Assembly (NCBI RefSeq): GCF_900100855.1
Contig: NZ_FNCB01000002.1
Coordinates: forward strand, 124,001 to 188,000
Reading direction: 5' to 3'
DNA from: Idiomarina zobellii
Lineage (GTDB): Bacteria > Pseudomonadota > Gammaproteobacteria > Enterobacterales > Alteromonadaceae
Length of the DNA stretch: 64,000 nt
Part shown: one piece after another, positions 1 through 8,228 of the stretch
Position numbering within the stretch: position 1 is the stretch's first letter
Layout of the letters: the number at the start of each line of letters is the position of its first letter
Translations under genes and position numbers: made by a program
Notes under the pieces: generated by a model
What the model was told of the DNA's origin: nothing
What the model saw: only the letters and a program-made list of their open reading frames with translations
Database searches by the model: none

Positions 1-333
1 CAACAGGCAACGTTAGTAGACTCTAACGGAGCCATGCGCTCGGCGTTAAGTGCCCCTGCTCTTCTGGCGGATGTATTGCCAGTTTATATTCCTTTTGAGC
101 ATCTGCATCAATGGGTTGTCGGTCAAAAAACGTCACAACTGAAAAAACTCACGTATTACAACGACGGTACGCTAGCCAGTGCTTCAGTTATTCAAAATGA
201 TGAACAGTGGCGTATTCGATGGTTCTATAAGTTAGAAGCAGAAACAAAGCTCCCTCTCCCCGAGCAGGTGCACATTGAAAGCCCGACATTAAAAATAAAG
301 GTACAAATGAACGAATGGCAGACCAGCAACTAA
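1..333 (+). CDS. lolB: Outer-membrane lipoprotein receptor LolB (partial, 3' end)
   Basis: This is the C-terminal part (about 110 residues) of LolB; the reading frame is open from base 1, so the start and the lipobox lie outside the window. LolB is the outer-membrane lipoprotein that accepts lipoproteins from the periplasmic carrier LolA and inserts them into the outer membrane. Recognition rests on the C-terminal pattern (HLHQWVVG, then YNDGTLAS, QWRIRWFY, LPEQVHIE, LKIKVQMNEW) and on position directly before ispE and prs, the order known from E. coli. The 3' end overlaps ispE by 19 bases, which suggests translational coupling. The identification is fairly secure even though only about half the protein is present. 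Confidence 0.85.
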   Translation, partial: QQATLVDSNGAMRSALSAPALLADVLPVYIPFEHLHQWVVGQKTSQLKKLTYYNDGTLASASVIQNDEQWRIRWFYKLEAETKLPLPEQVHIESPTLKIKVQMNEWQTSN

Positions 334-1175
334 CGCTACCAGCGCCGGCAAAACTGAACCTGTTTTTGCACATAACCGGACGCAGGAATGACGGCTATCA
401 CGAACTACAAACTGTTTTTCAATTTTTGGACTACGGCGACACCATAAGTTTTCAACCAGCGCCGGACGACCAGTTCGATTTCATAGATAGCAAGTCTCAA
501 ATTGCCAAAGAAGACAATTTAATTTGGAAAGCTTTAGAGCGGCTGCGCCAGGAGTATTCAAGTAAAGGCATTACTCAGTTGCCTGGCGTTACCATTGAAG
601 TTACGAAACGTTTACCTCAAGGTGCTGGCTTAGGTGGCGGCTCATCGGATGCTGCCACAACGCTCGTTGGTCTTAATTACCTATGGGGAGAACGCTTGTC
701 GAACAAGCAGCTTCAAAAAATAGGCCTCGAGTTAGGCGCCGACGTTCCCGTATTTATCCATGGAAAGTCATGTTTCGCAGAAGGCATGGGTGAGCGGTTC
801 ACGGATGTTGAGCCGCCTACTCCCTGGTACTTGGTTGTTAAACCCAATATCCATATTTCCACCGCTGAACTTTTTAATCACCCGGACCTAAGGCGAGACT
901 GTAAATCGGTTGAAGTCGCTGTCTGGGAACAAAGCCACCATGAAAATGTGTTCGAGCCAGTGGTCTGTGCTCTGCATCCTGAAGTTGCTAAATTACGCGA
1001 TGCCTTGCTAGAATACGCTCCGACTCGGCTTACTGGCAGTGGAGCATGTCTATTTTCGACGTTCGAGAGCAGACAAGCGGCAGAGGAAGCTCAAAAGCAC
1101 ATTCCTCAGGAACTGTGTTCATTTATTGCTCAAGGCCAGAACCGTTCACCACTATTCCAAACATTAACCCAATAA
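315..1175 (+). CDS. ispE: 4-diphosphocytidyl-2-C-methyl-D-erythritol kinase
   Basis: IspE phosphorylates the 2-hydroxyl of CDP-methylerythritol with ATP, the fourth step of the MEP route to isoprenoids, in the cytoplasm. The 286-residue protein has the GHMP kinase plan: an N-terminal APAKLNLFLHITGRR segment, the glycine-rich ATP loop PQGAGLGGGSSDAA near residues 95-108, and a C-terminal LTGSGACLFS motif. Length matches the E. coli enzyme (283). The ATG at 315 lies inside the end of lolB, so translation is probably coupled to it. prs follows after 15 bases, making lolB-ispE-prs a compact operon. Confidence 0.96.
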   Translation: MADQQLTLPAPAKLNLFLHITGRRNDGYHELQTVFQFLDYGDTISFQPAPDDQFDFIDSKSQIAKEDNLIWKALERLRQEYSSKGITQLPGVTIEVTKRLPQGAGLGGGSSDAATTLVGLNYLWGERLSNKQLQKIGLELGADVPVFIHGKSCFAEGMGERFTDVEPPTPWYLVVKPNIHISTAELFNHPDLRRDCKSVEVAVWEQSHHENVFEPVVCALHPEVAKLRDALLEYAPTRLTGSGACLFSTFESRQAAEEAQKHIPQELCSFIAQGQNRSPLFQTLTQ

Positions 1176-1190
1176 AAGTCGAGGTATGTT

Positions 1191-2138
1191 GTGCCTGACA
1201 TGAAACTTTTCGCTGGCAACGCTACCCCCGAGCTAGCGCAGAAAATCGCCGATCGTTTATACATTAAACTGGGTGAAGCGTCTGTTGGACGTTTCAGTGA
1301 TGGCGAAATCAGTGTCGCTATTAATGAAAATGTCCGCGGTTCCGATGTCTTTATTTTGCAATCCACCTGCGCACCTACCAACGATAACCTCATGGAACTT
1401 ATCGTCATGGTTGATGCACTGCGTCGCGCATCTGCAGGTCGTATTACCGCTGTAATGCCTTATTTTGGCTACGCTCGCCAGGATCGCCGCGTTCGTTCTG
1501 CTCGTGTTCCTATTACTGCGAAAGTCGTTGCTGACTTTTTATCAAGCGTTGGTGTTGACCGCGTTCTGACCGTTGACTTGCATGCTGAGCAAATTCAAGG
1601 GTTCTTCGATGTTCCGGTTGATAACGTATTTGGCACACCTGTACTACTTGAGCACATGCGCCAACAGCAATTCGACAACCCTGTGGTTGTTTCTCCAGAT
1701 ATCGGTGGCGTTGTTCGTGCCCGCGCGTTTGCCAAGTTAATGGACGACACCGACTTAGCAATTATCGATAAGCGCCGCCCTTCTGCTAATGTTTCTCAGG
1801 TCATGCACATTATTGGGGATGTTAAAGGACGCGACTGCATTATTGTCGATGACATGATTGATACTGGCGGCACACTTTGTAAAGCAGCGGAAGCGCTTAA
1901 AAGTCATGGTGCTAAACGCGTTTTTGCTTATGCAACACACCCGGTATTTTCCGGTAACGCTGTTAAGAATATAGAAGAGTCGGCGATTGACGAACTGGTA
2001 GTTACTGACAGTATTCCACTTAGCGAAGAAATGAAGGCGACAGGAAAAGTGAGCCAACTGACACTTTCCGGCATGTTGTCTGAAGCACTTCGTCGCGTCA
2101 GTAATGAAGAGTCTATCTCTGCAATGTTCGAGTACTGA
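1191..2138 (+). CDS. prs: Ribose-phosphate pyrophosphokinase
   Basis: Prs makes 5-phosphoribosyl-1-pyrophosphate from ribose 5-phosphate and ATP, the precursor for purines, pyrimidines, NAD, histidine and tryptophan. The 315 residues match the E. coli length exactly. Visible motifs are FSDGEISV and [10 protein letters not shown] near the N-terminus, the RQDRR segment near residue 100, the [11 protein letters not shown] region, and the PRPP-binding loop DDMIDTGGT near residue 220. The start is a GTG giving [10 protein letters not shown], the N-terminus conserved in the family; an internal ATG lies three codons later. It follows ispE closely and is followed by the rplY leader. Confidence 0.97.
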   Translation: MPDMKLFAGNATPELAQKIADRLYIKLGEASVGRFSDGEISVAINENVRGSDVFILQSTCAPTNDNLMELIVMVDALRRASAGRITAVMPYFGYARQDRRVRSARVPITAKVVADFLSSVGVDRVLTVDLHAEQIQGFFDVPVDNVFGTPVLLEHMRQQQFDNPVVVSPDIGGVVRARAFAKLMDDTDLAIIDKRRPSANVSQVMHIIGDVKGRDCIIVDDMIDTGGTLCKAAEALKSHGAKRVFAYATHPVFSGNAVKNIEESAIDELVVTDSIPLSEEMKATGKVSQLTLSGMLSEALRRVSNEESISAMFEY

Positions 2139-2143
2139 TAAAG

Positions 2144-2172
2144 TTGTTTTTTTGAGACTTCAGTGCTAGTAT
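2144..2172 (+). promoter_or_regulatory. Putative sigma-70 promoter for rplY
   Basis: A TTGTTT box at 2144-2149 and a TAGTAT box at 2167-2172 are separated by 17 bases. They lie just after the prs stop and upstream of the structured rplY leader. Both boxes are imperfect, so this is a plausible rather than certain promoter. Confidence 0.4.
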
Positions 2173-2184
2173 TGCGCGCCCTTG

Positions 2185-2246
2185 GAAACCGGCCTCGTCG
2201 TCGGTTTCTGAGTATCTGGGTCAGCAGCTTGGTCGCGAGTGCTGAC
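2185..2246 (+). promoter_or_regulatory. Structured rplY leader with two stem-loops
   Basis: Two perfect 7-bp inverted repeats stand in tandem in the 5' untranslated region. The first is GAAACCG (2185-2191) with CGGTTTC (2202-2208); the second is GTCAGCA (2220-2226) with TGCTGAC (2240-2246). No U-run follows either, so they are not terminators. The ribosome-binding site of rplY is weak (GAGAG at 2268-2272). Ribosomal protein genes often carry autoregulatory leaders, and autogenous control of rplY has been described in enterobacteria; a similar role here is inference. Confidence 0.45.
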
Positions 2247-2280
2247 AAATTAAAACATTTAACAATGAGAGCCCAATATC

Positions 2281-2952
2281 ATGGCTGAATTAGATTTCAC
2301 AATTAAAGCAAGTGTCCGTGGGGACAAGGGGAAAGGTGCGAGCCGCCGCCTGCGTCATGCGGATAAAGTACCTGCCATCCTATATGGTGGTAAAGGTGAG
2401 CCAGTAGCGTTAGAAATGGATCACAACAAAGTGAACAACATGGCTGACTACGAAGCCTTCTATTCACACATTCTGACGTTAGACATCGATGGCAAAAAAG
2501 AACAATGCATCTTAAAAGATATGCAGCGTCACCCATACAAGCCTAAGCTGACTCACTTGGACTTCCAACGTGTTGAGAAAGGCCAGAAGCTGCATACTAA
2601 CGTACCTCTTCACTTCTTGAATGAAACAACGGCGAAAGGCGTTAAAGAAGAAGGTGGCGTTGTTGTTCACCACGTCAATGACGTTGAAATCCTGGTTCTT
2701 CCGAAAGACTTACCAGAGTACCTGGAAGTTGACATCGCAGAACTGAGCGTTGGTGACACTATTCACCTAACTGACTTGAACCTTCCTAAAGGTGTTGAGC
2801 TGGTAGAGTTGACTAAAGGTGAAGACCACGACCAGGCGGTTGTTTCTATCTCAGCTCCTCGCGTAGAGAAAGAAGAAGACGAAGAAGAAACAGTAGCACC
2901 GGATGAAGTTCCTGCAGAGAAGAGCAAAGACGACGCTGCTGACGAAGAGTAA
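2281..2952 (+). CDS. rplY: Large ribosomal subunit protein bL25 (CTC/TL5 long form)
   Basis: bL25 binds 5S rRNA in the central protuberance of the 50S subunit. At 223 residues this is the long CTC/TL5 form rather than the 94-residue E. coli form. The 5S-binding domain covers about residues 1-95 (GKGASRRLRHADKVPAILYG, then ILKDMQRHPYKPKLTHLDFQ). A second beta-rich domain (about 100-190) contains LEVDIAELSVGDTIHL. The tail is strongly acidic (EEDEEETVAPDE). It sits between prs and pth, the usual gammaproteobacterial order. The start ATG at 2281 fits the family N-terminus. Confidence 0.96.
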   Translation: MAELDFTIKASVRGDKGKGASRRLRHADKVPAILYGGKGEPVALEMDHNKVNNMADYEAFYSHILTLDIDGKKEQCILKDMQRHPYKPKLTHLDFQRVEKGQKLHTNVPLHFLNETTAKGVKEEGGVVVHHVNDVEILVLPKDLPEYLEVDIAELSVGDTIHLTDLNLPKGVELVELTKGEDHDQAVVSISAPRVEKEEDEEETVAPDEVPAEKSKDDAADEE

Positions 2953-2967
2953 GCACTAGTCCTAGCT

Positions 2968-3564
2968 ATGGGAACAAGCATTAAGCTGTTAGTGGGCCTG
3001 GGGAATCCAGGCCCCGAATACGAAAAAACCCGCCATAACGCGGGTTTTTGGTTAGTTGAAGACTTTTGTCGACGACACGGCGTTACATTATCCGCCGATA
3101 CCAAATCAAAAGCACTAATAGGCCGTTATCAGCAAGGCGCTCACGATCTGCGCATTGTGCTACCCCAGAATTACATGAACCGCAGCGGCTTTTCTGTCGC
3201 ACATATCGCCAATTTCTATAAAATTCCGCCAGAGTCGATACTCGTCGCATACGATGAACTCGACCTACCTCCTGGCATAGCGAAATTTAAAAAAGGCGGC
3301 GGCGCGGGTGGCCATAACGGCATTAAAGATATTATCGCGCAAATTGGCAGCCAGGACTTCCTGCGACTGCGAATTGGCATTGGGCATCCTGGGCACAAAT
3401 CGAAAGTAACAGGTTTTGTGCTGGGTAAAGCGCCAGCAACTGAACAGCGACTCATTGATGACTGTATCGATGAAGCCAGTCGCAGTATTGACACATTAAT
3501 GGAACAAGGCTGGACGGATGCGCTTCAACGCCTCCACAGCTACCGTCCTCAACAGAAAGGTTAA
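2968..3564 (+). CDS. pth: Peptidyl-tRNA hydrolase
   Basis: Pth cleaves the ester bond of peptidyl-tRNAs that drop off the ribosome and so recycles tRNA. The 198-residue protein starts with LLVGLGNPGPEYEKTRHNAG, which carries the conserved Asn and the catalytic His near residue 24. The later motifs LVAYDELDLPPG (catalytic Asp) and GGGAGGHNGIKDI are typical. It lies 15 bases after rplY and 6 bases before ychF, so the three genes are probably cotranscribed. Confidence 0.97.
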   Translation: MGTSIKLLVGLGNPGPEYEKTRHNAGFWLVEDFCRRHGVTLSADTKSKALIGRYQQGAHDLRIVLPQNYMNRSGFSVAHIANFYKIPPESILVAYDELDLPPGIAKFKKGGGAGGHNGIKDIIAQIGSQDFLRLRIGIGHPGHKSKVTGFVLGKAPATEQRLIDDCIDEASRSIDTLMEQGWTDALQRLHSYRPQQKG

Positions 3565-3570
3565 CTCATC

Positions 3571-4662
3571 ATGGGATTTCGGTGTGGTATTGTTGGTTTA
3601 CCCAACGTCGGTAAATCCACGTTATTCAATGCCTTGACCAAAGCGGGTATTGAAGCAGCAAACTTTCCTTTTTGTACGATTGAGCCTAACACCGGTGTTG
3701 TTCCGGTTCCGGATACACGCCTGGACAAACTAGCCTCAATTGTTAAGCCAGAGAAAGTTCTGCCAACGACCATGGAGTTCGTTGACATTGCGGGTCTGGT
3801 AAAAGGCGCTTCAAAAGGCGAAGGCTTAGGTAACCAGTTCCTGGCTAATATTCGCGAAACTGACGCGATTGGGCACGTTGTCCGCTGCTTCGAAGACGAT
3901 AACATTGTACACGTCAGTGGCGGCATTAACCCTGCTGATGACATTGACACAATTAATACCGAATTGGCATTAGCCGATTTAGACTCTGTCGAAAAGGCGC
4001 TACACCGGTTAGGTAAGAAAGCCAAAGGTGGCGACGCGCAGGCCAAGGCTGAAATTGCCGTTTTGGAAAAGCTAAAGCCAGCTCTTGATGAGGGGCACAT
4101 GGCTCGCTCAGTAGAGTTAACGAAAGAGGACCGGGCGACTATTCGCTCATACAACTTGCTGACTCTCAAGCCAACTATGTACATTGCCAACGTCAATGAA
4201 GATGGCTTTGAAAATAACCCGCACTTAGATACTGTTCGCGAAATTGCTGCGGCTGAAAATGCGGTAGTGGTTCCTGTTTGTGCCGCCATCGAGTCAGAAA
4301 TCGCTGAGCTGGATGATGCCGATAAAGAAGAGTTTCTATCGGAAATTGGTCAGGACGAACCGGGTCTTAACCGTGTGATTCGTTCTGGTTACGAGCTTTT
4401 GAATCTGCAAACTTATTTTACGGCAGGCCCTAAAGAAGTTCGGGCATGGACGGTTAAAGTCGGTTCTACAGCACCGCAAGCTGCGGGTCGTATTCACACG
4501 GACTTTGAAAAAGGCTTTATTCGTGCTGAAGTTGTCGGCTATGACGACTTCATCGAAAACAACGGCGAGCAAGGCGCAAAAGACGCCGGTAAATGGCGCC
4601 TGGAAGGTAAGGAATACATCGTTAAAGACGGTGACGTCATACACTTCCGTTTTAACGTCTAA
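3571..4662 (+). CDS. ychF: Redox-regulated ATPase YchF (Obg-family)
   Basis: YchF is a cytosolic P-loop ATPase of the Obg/TRAFAC family; it hydrolyses ATP instead of GTP, binds ribosomes and is linked to the oxidative-stress response. The 363 residues equal the E. coli length. The Walker A loop GLPNVGKST is at residues 8-16 and the switch II motif [10 protein letters not shown] near residue 70. A coiled-coil region (about 130-200) and a C-terminal TGS-like domain follow. pth lies immediately upstream, and a strong terminator follows the stop codon. Confidence 0.97.
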   Translation: MGFRCGIVGLPNVGKSTLFNALTKAGIEAANFPFCTIEPNTGVVPVPDTRLDKLASIVKPEKVLPTTMEFVDIAGLVKGASKGEGLGNQFLANIRETDAIGHVVRCFEDDNIVHVSGGINPADDIDTINTELALADLDSVEKALHRLGKKAKGGDAQAKAEIAVLEKLKPALDEGHMARSVELTKEDRATIRSYNLLTLKPTMYIANVNEDGFENNPHLDTVREIAAAENAVVVPVCAAIESEIAELDDADKEEFLSEIGQDEPGLNRVIRSGYELLNLQTYFTAGPKEVRAWTVKVGSTAPQAAGRIHTDFEKGFIRAEVVGYDDFIENNGEQGAKDAGKWRLEGKEYIVKDGDVIHFRFNV

Positions 4663-4678
4663 GAATGTAATACTGCTT

Positions 4679-4708
4679 CAAAGCCGCTCCTTTTGAGCGG
4701 CTTTTTTT
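4679..4708 (+). terminator. Rho-independent terminator after ychF
   Basis: A perfect stem AAGCCGCTC / GAGCGGCTT with a four-base loop is followed by seven T residues on the plus strand. It ends the lolB-ispE-prs-rplY-pth-ychF block and slightly overlaps the stop of the convergent globin gene. Confidence 0.9.
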
Positions 4709-5114
4709 ATTTTTCTGCTATATCTCCGTACATTGGAGCAAGTTTTGCCAGTAACTGGTTTTGAGCCGAAACAGGAATATTGTGCTTTTCCATTGCAATG
4801 ATCAAATGCTCCACTAACGCGTTAAAATCAGCATGAGTTACACCCATGCCTTCATGGGATACTTTCATGGTGTCCCCACTGTAGTCGCATGGCCCACCAA
4901 CCACATCGCAAACCTGTTCAGTAATAAGTTTATGAACGCGCACAATATCAACGCCATCGTAGTGATGCACAATACGCTCATCACCACCTACCCGGTATAA
5001 CATCTCCTCAACTATTGAAGAAATCCCTTCTTTTTCTCCTAATTGCTGATAAAGACTTTGCCCCACCACCACTGGCGATAACAGCAGGAGAAACACGATA
5101 CTTAATACTCTCAT
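4707..5114 (-). CDS. Exported group 1 truncated hemoglobin-like protein
   Basis: This 135-residue protein begins with a hydrophobic signal-type segment (MRVLSIVFLLLLSPVVVGQS), so it is probably periplasmic. The mature part resembles group 1 truncated globins: LYQQLGEKEGISSIVEE at the N-terminus, VGGPCDYSGDTMKVSHEGMGVT in the middle, and FNALVEHLI further on. The His in KVSHEGMG matches the proximal heme ligand. At the usual B10 tyrosine position (FY in many homologues) the sequence reads ML, with a Tyr one residue later, so heme-pocket chemistry may differ. An AAGGAAA ribosome-binding site overlaps the stop of the upstream DUF3034 gene, 11 bases away. It is the last gene of a four-gene operon. 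Its ligand and role are unknown. Confidence 0.8.
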   Translation of the reverse strand: MRVLSIVFLLLLSPVVVGQSLYQQLGEKEGISSIVEEMLYRVGGDERIVHHYDGVDIVRVHKLITEQVCDVVGGPCDYSGDTMKVSHEGMGVTHADFNALVEHLIIAMEKHNIPVSAQNQLLAKLAPMYGDIAEK

Positions 5115-5125
5115 AGCTATTTCCT

Positions 5126-5974
5126 TTAAAACGCTGCTTGCAATGACAGATACCAGCCACTTTGGTCATCTAGACCTGCAATAGAACCTAAGTCGGTGTA
5201 TGCACCTACAACAGAAACCGTCTTTGATGGAAAGTACGCCACAAAAACATCTTTCCAGGCGTCCTCTTTAGCAAAACTCAGGTTATCGGGCTTTTCCCGG
5301 AACTCAACACCGACAGCCCAATACCGGTTTAAAAATGCGGCCACAGAAGCTTCAGCCACCCACTTGGCATTCTGCTCATTATCACCACCAAAACCCAATA
5401 AACCAATCTGGTTTGCGCGCGTGCGACGTGCCGTTAAGTTAGCAACCCAAGTTCGATGAAATGGCCCATCCAACCAAGCTTTAGCAGCACTGACATACCA
5501 GTCAGTATCACTGTCATCTAATGCGCCAACCGCGCTAGGTAGAGAAAATTTCTGATTTTTCTTATATTGTGCTCCGACACTTAATTGAGGCCAGTCACCG
5601 TAAACCAGATTTCCAAATAGACGAACTTTTGCACCCACTACCTTCTGCTCGAGCTCTCCCCCTATCGTCGATAGGTCGAATGTCTGCTGAGCATAAGACA
5701 GTTCGACACGATTGTTCCAGGAAAGACTGGCTCCCTGAACGCTAAGTCGAAAGTCATCAACAGCGACTTCACTGATATTAACGGTCGCTCCCCACTCTCC
5801 AGTATCTGCGTAGGAGCTGAGCGTCGCCCAGGGAACAATTCCCCCACCTCCGGCTCCCTCAATAGTCGACGCGCCGCCTGTCGCTAGTAACTTTGACCCA
5901 GTATCGGCAAAAGTTGTTAACGGAGACACTGCAAGCACCAAAGCAGCTGCACTCAATAATCCTCGTTTAATCAC
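5126..5974 (-). CDS. DUF3034 family outer-membrane-type protein
   Basis: This 282-residue protein of unknown function starts with a signal peptide (about residues 1-22, ending SPLTTFADTG). The mature N-terminus LLATGGASTIEGAGGGGIVPW is typical of DUF3034. The rest alternates hydrophobic and polar residues with many aromatics and ends in LQAAF, as expected for an outer-membrane beta-barrel. I chose a GTG start at 5974: it has a GGGAGAG ribosome-binding site and gives a clean signal peptide. A longer reading from 6052 would run deep into the upstream gene. The start overlaps the stop of the GGDEF/EAL gene by 8 bases, which implies coupling. The family assignment is by recognition of the N-terminal pattern; a porin-like role is inference. 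Confidence 0.75.
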   Translation of the reverse strand: MIKRGLLSAAALVLAVSPLTTFADTGSKLLATGGASTIEGAGGGGIVPWATLSSYADTGEWGATVNISEVAVDDFRLSVQGASLSWNNRVELSYAQQTFDLSTIGGELEQKVVGAKVRLFGNLVYGDWPQLSVGAQYKKNQKFSLPSAVGALDDSDTDWYVSAAKAWLDGPFHRTWVANLTARRTRANQIGLLGFGGDNEQNAKWVAEASVAAFLNRYWAVGVEFREKPDNLSFAKEDAWKDVFVAYFPSKTVSVVGAYTDLGSIAGLDDQSGWYLSLQAAF

Positions 5975-8228
5975 AAGACTCTCCCTGTAGTCTGTTATTA
6001 AAATCATTAAAAGAAATTGGCTTGCTAAAGTAGAAACCCTGAAGAACATCACACTTCTGCTTTTTCAACCATTCCCAGCTTTCAGTGTCTTCAACTCCTT
6101 CCGCAACGACGCTTAACCCAAGTTCATGGGCAAGCTGAATTGTTGACCGAACAATTGACTGATCAACCGGGCTGCTCACTAGATATTGAACAAAAGCCCT
6201 ATCTATTTTTAATTCAGTTACCGGCAAACGTCGCATTTGTTCCAGTGACGAATAACCCGTTCCGTAGTCATCAATAGAAACCTGATAACCTTTCTCCCTA
6301 AGCCAGGTTAATCGTTCAATCGCCGCATCCGGATCACTCACAATGGCACTTTCGGTCACTTCAAGGACCAAGTGTCTATTCAGTGCAGGCATATCTTTTT
6401 CAAGCTCAGCGATAACAGAAAGAATTTCGTCACTAAGCAAATCAATGGCAGAAAGGTTAATACTTAAACTAAAGCTGTCTGGCGCATTAAGATGCCGTAG
6501 GTAAGACGCAGACTGCCTGAATACCCATTGCGTCAGCTTTTTTATTAGCCCTGACTGTTCAGCCAGTGGAATAAATTCATCAGGCCCGACAAAACCAAGC
6601 TTTTCACTGTTCCATCTTAATAGGGCTTCCGCGCCTATGGTTTTTCCGCTTTGTGTTTCTATTTTTGGCTGAAGAAGCAAAGTCAGTTCATCATTTTCAG
6701 CCGCGTAGTCCAGGTGTTCCAGGATATCGAGCTTCCGCAAGTGCTGCTCATCAAGCCCTTCACTGTAAAAGAACACAAAGTCATGTTGTCGTTTAGCTTC
6801 CTGCGCACTCACCTGCGCCCGGCGTAACAACGTATCGAAGGCTTTGCCTTGTCGAGGAAACTCGACAGCACCAACATTAAAAGACACCGGATAATCACTT
6901 TCACCTACTTTTACGGGCTTTTCCAGAAATGAGTAGAGTTTCTGAATAAGCTTATGTTTCTCTGATAACTCCTGCTCAAAAACTAAGGCGAACTCATCAC
7001 CGCCGATACGAGCTGATAGGCACTGTTCATCAAAATCTATAATCCGCTGAGCAACTTGTTTTAACACAAAGTCCCCGACCTCTTGGCCAAGGGTATCGTT
7101 CAATGTTCGGAATTTACGGATATTGACCAACAGTAATGTTCCTACTGAGCCGACCTTAAGCAACCCTTCTAAATCGGCGGCAAACTGGGTTCTATTCGGC
7201 AGCCGAGTCAGTTGATCGTGCGTTGCTTGAAAAGAGATACGCCGTTCACGCTCAGACACAGCCCCTTTCATTGACTCAAAGGTTATTGCTAATTCACCAA
7301 ATTCATCGGCTCGCTTCTCAAGATTCAAGTCGCCATAGTCACCTTTTTGCAGTTGTTTAGCCGCTTCTGTCAGTCTTGAAAGCGGTCTTGAGACACTCCG
7401 TGCCATCAGTAAAGCAACAGCGCCAGCTATTAGCACAGCAAGCCCGCCAATCAACAACATTTGCAACTGAACACGGTGAAAGTCGGCCATAGCGTCCTCA
7501 AGTGACGACGACAACAGTACGTGCACCTGTTCCCCCTGCGAAGCATCAAGCAATGCCTCTTTCCCAACTAACGCTTGTTGCTCGAGCCAGTTAGGTAGAT
7601 CGCTTTGACGTTTCAGCGCACTCTGCAAGTTAACCTGGACACCCGGCTCAAGGCTGGATGCTATTACCTTTTTTGAGGACTCATTCCAAAGCGTTATATC
7701 AGCATTCGCCAAATTTTGTAGCTCTGTCGCCAACTGAGAATCTATCTGAAAACCTAGAGTAGCCCAGGCAATAAGTTGCGGAGCCTTCACCGGAACCGTT
7801 ATCAACTGAAACAGCTCACCATCAACAATGGCTAACTGCTGACCACTTGAGTCATTAGTAATTTCATCACCAATTGGGTGGGTGGCGGCAATCTCTACTC
7901 CTGTCGGCGTTCGTAGCACCATCAACTCAGTATTAATGCGCTCTCCGTGATTCACTAATACGGACACGATAGTGTCTTTATCACCGCTAGCTACCGCTCG
8001 TTTGAAGCCAAAGTCATCGGTCAACACTTGTGCCGCTTGCAGCAACAACTCACTGCGGCTATTCAGAAGTTCGCGAAAAACTCGTTCACTGACATTCAGC
8101 TCTTGAGCGATGGAGCGTTCAGCTTGTTGTTTTACACTAAAGCCCATTGCTGTCAGAGACAGTGCAATAGCCCCTGAAACAAGCAGCAATAGAATAACAA
8201 CCAGTCTGGTGCGAAAGCGCCGAATCAT
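5967..8228 (-). CDS. Membrane HAMP-GGDEF-EAL protein (probable c-di-GMP phosphodiesterase)
   Basis: A 753-residue signalling protein. A transmembrane segment at about 9-30 and another at about 253-275 enclose a 220-residue periplasmic sensor; then come HAMP (about 275-330), GGDEF (about 340-490) and EAL (about 505-750). The EAL half keeps its catalytic signatures: GAEALLRW, LEVTES, SIDDYGTGYSS, ELKID, AEGVED and QGFYFSKP. The GGDEF box itself is intact (ARIGGDEFAL), but the metal-binding Asp usually found just before the FK motif reads VNIRKF, and GH is replaced by GQ. The GGDEF domain may therefore be regulatory and the net activity c-di-GMP hydrolysis. The start overlaps the upstream cupredoxin gene by an ATGA, so the periplasmic protein next door is a candidate partner. 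The ligand is unknown. Confidence 0.88.
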   Translation of the reverse strand: MIRRFRTRLVVILLLLVSGAIALSLTAMGFSVKQQAERSIAQELNVSERVFRELLNSRSELLLQAAQVLTDDFGFKRAVASGDKDTIVSVLVNHGERINTELMVLRTPTGVEIAATHPIGDEITNDSSGQQLAIVDGELFQLITVPVKAPQLIAWATLGFQIDSQLATELQNLANADITLWNESSKKVIASSLEPGVQVNLQSALKRQSDLPNWLEQQALVGKEALLDASQGEQVHVLLSSSLEDAMADFHRVQLQMLLIGGLAVLIAGAVALLMARSVSRPLSRLTEAAKQLQKGDYGDLNLEKRADEFGELAITFESMKGAVSERERRISFQATHDQLTRLPNRTQFAADLEGLLKVGSVGTLLLVNIRKFRTLNDTLGQEVGDFVLKQVAQRIIDFDEQCLSARIGGDEFALVFEQELSEKHKLIQKLYSFLEKPVKVGESDYPVSFNVGAVEFPRQGKAFDTLLRRAQVSAQEAKRQHDFVFFYSEGLDEQHLRKLDILEHLDYAAENDELTLLLQPKIETQSGKTIGAEALLRWNSEKLGFVGPDEFIPLAEQSGLIKKLTQWVFRQSASYLRHLNAPDSFSLSINLSAIDLLSDEILSVIAELEKDMPALNRHLVLEVTESAIVSDPDAAIERLTWLREKGYQVSIDDYGTGYSSLEQMRRLPVTELKIDRAFVQYLVSSPVDQSIVRSTIQLAHELGLSVVAEGVEDTESWEWLKKQKCDVLQGFYFSKPISFNDFNNRLQGESCD

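Noticed and set aside
6000-6052. Longer N-terminus for the DUF3034 protein
   Set aside because: It would overlap the GGDEF/EAL gene by 86 bases and bury the signal peptide; the GTG at 5974 has a good ribosome-binding site.
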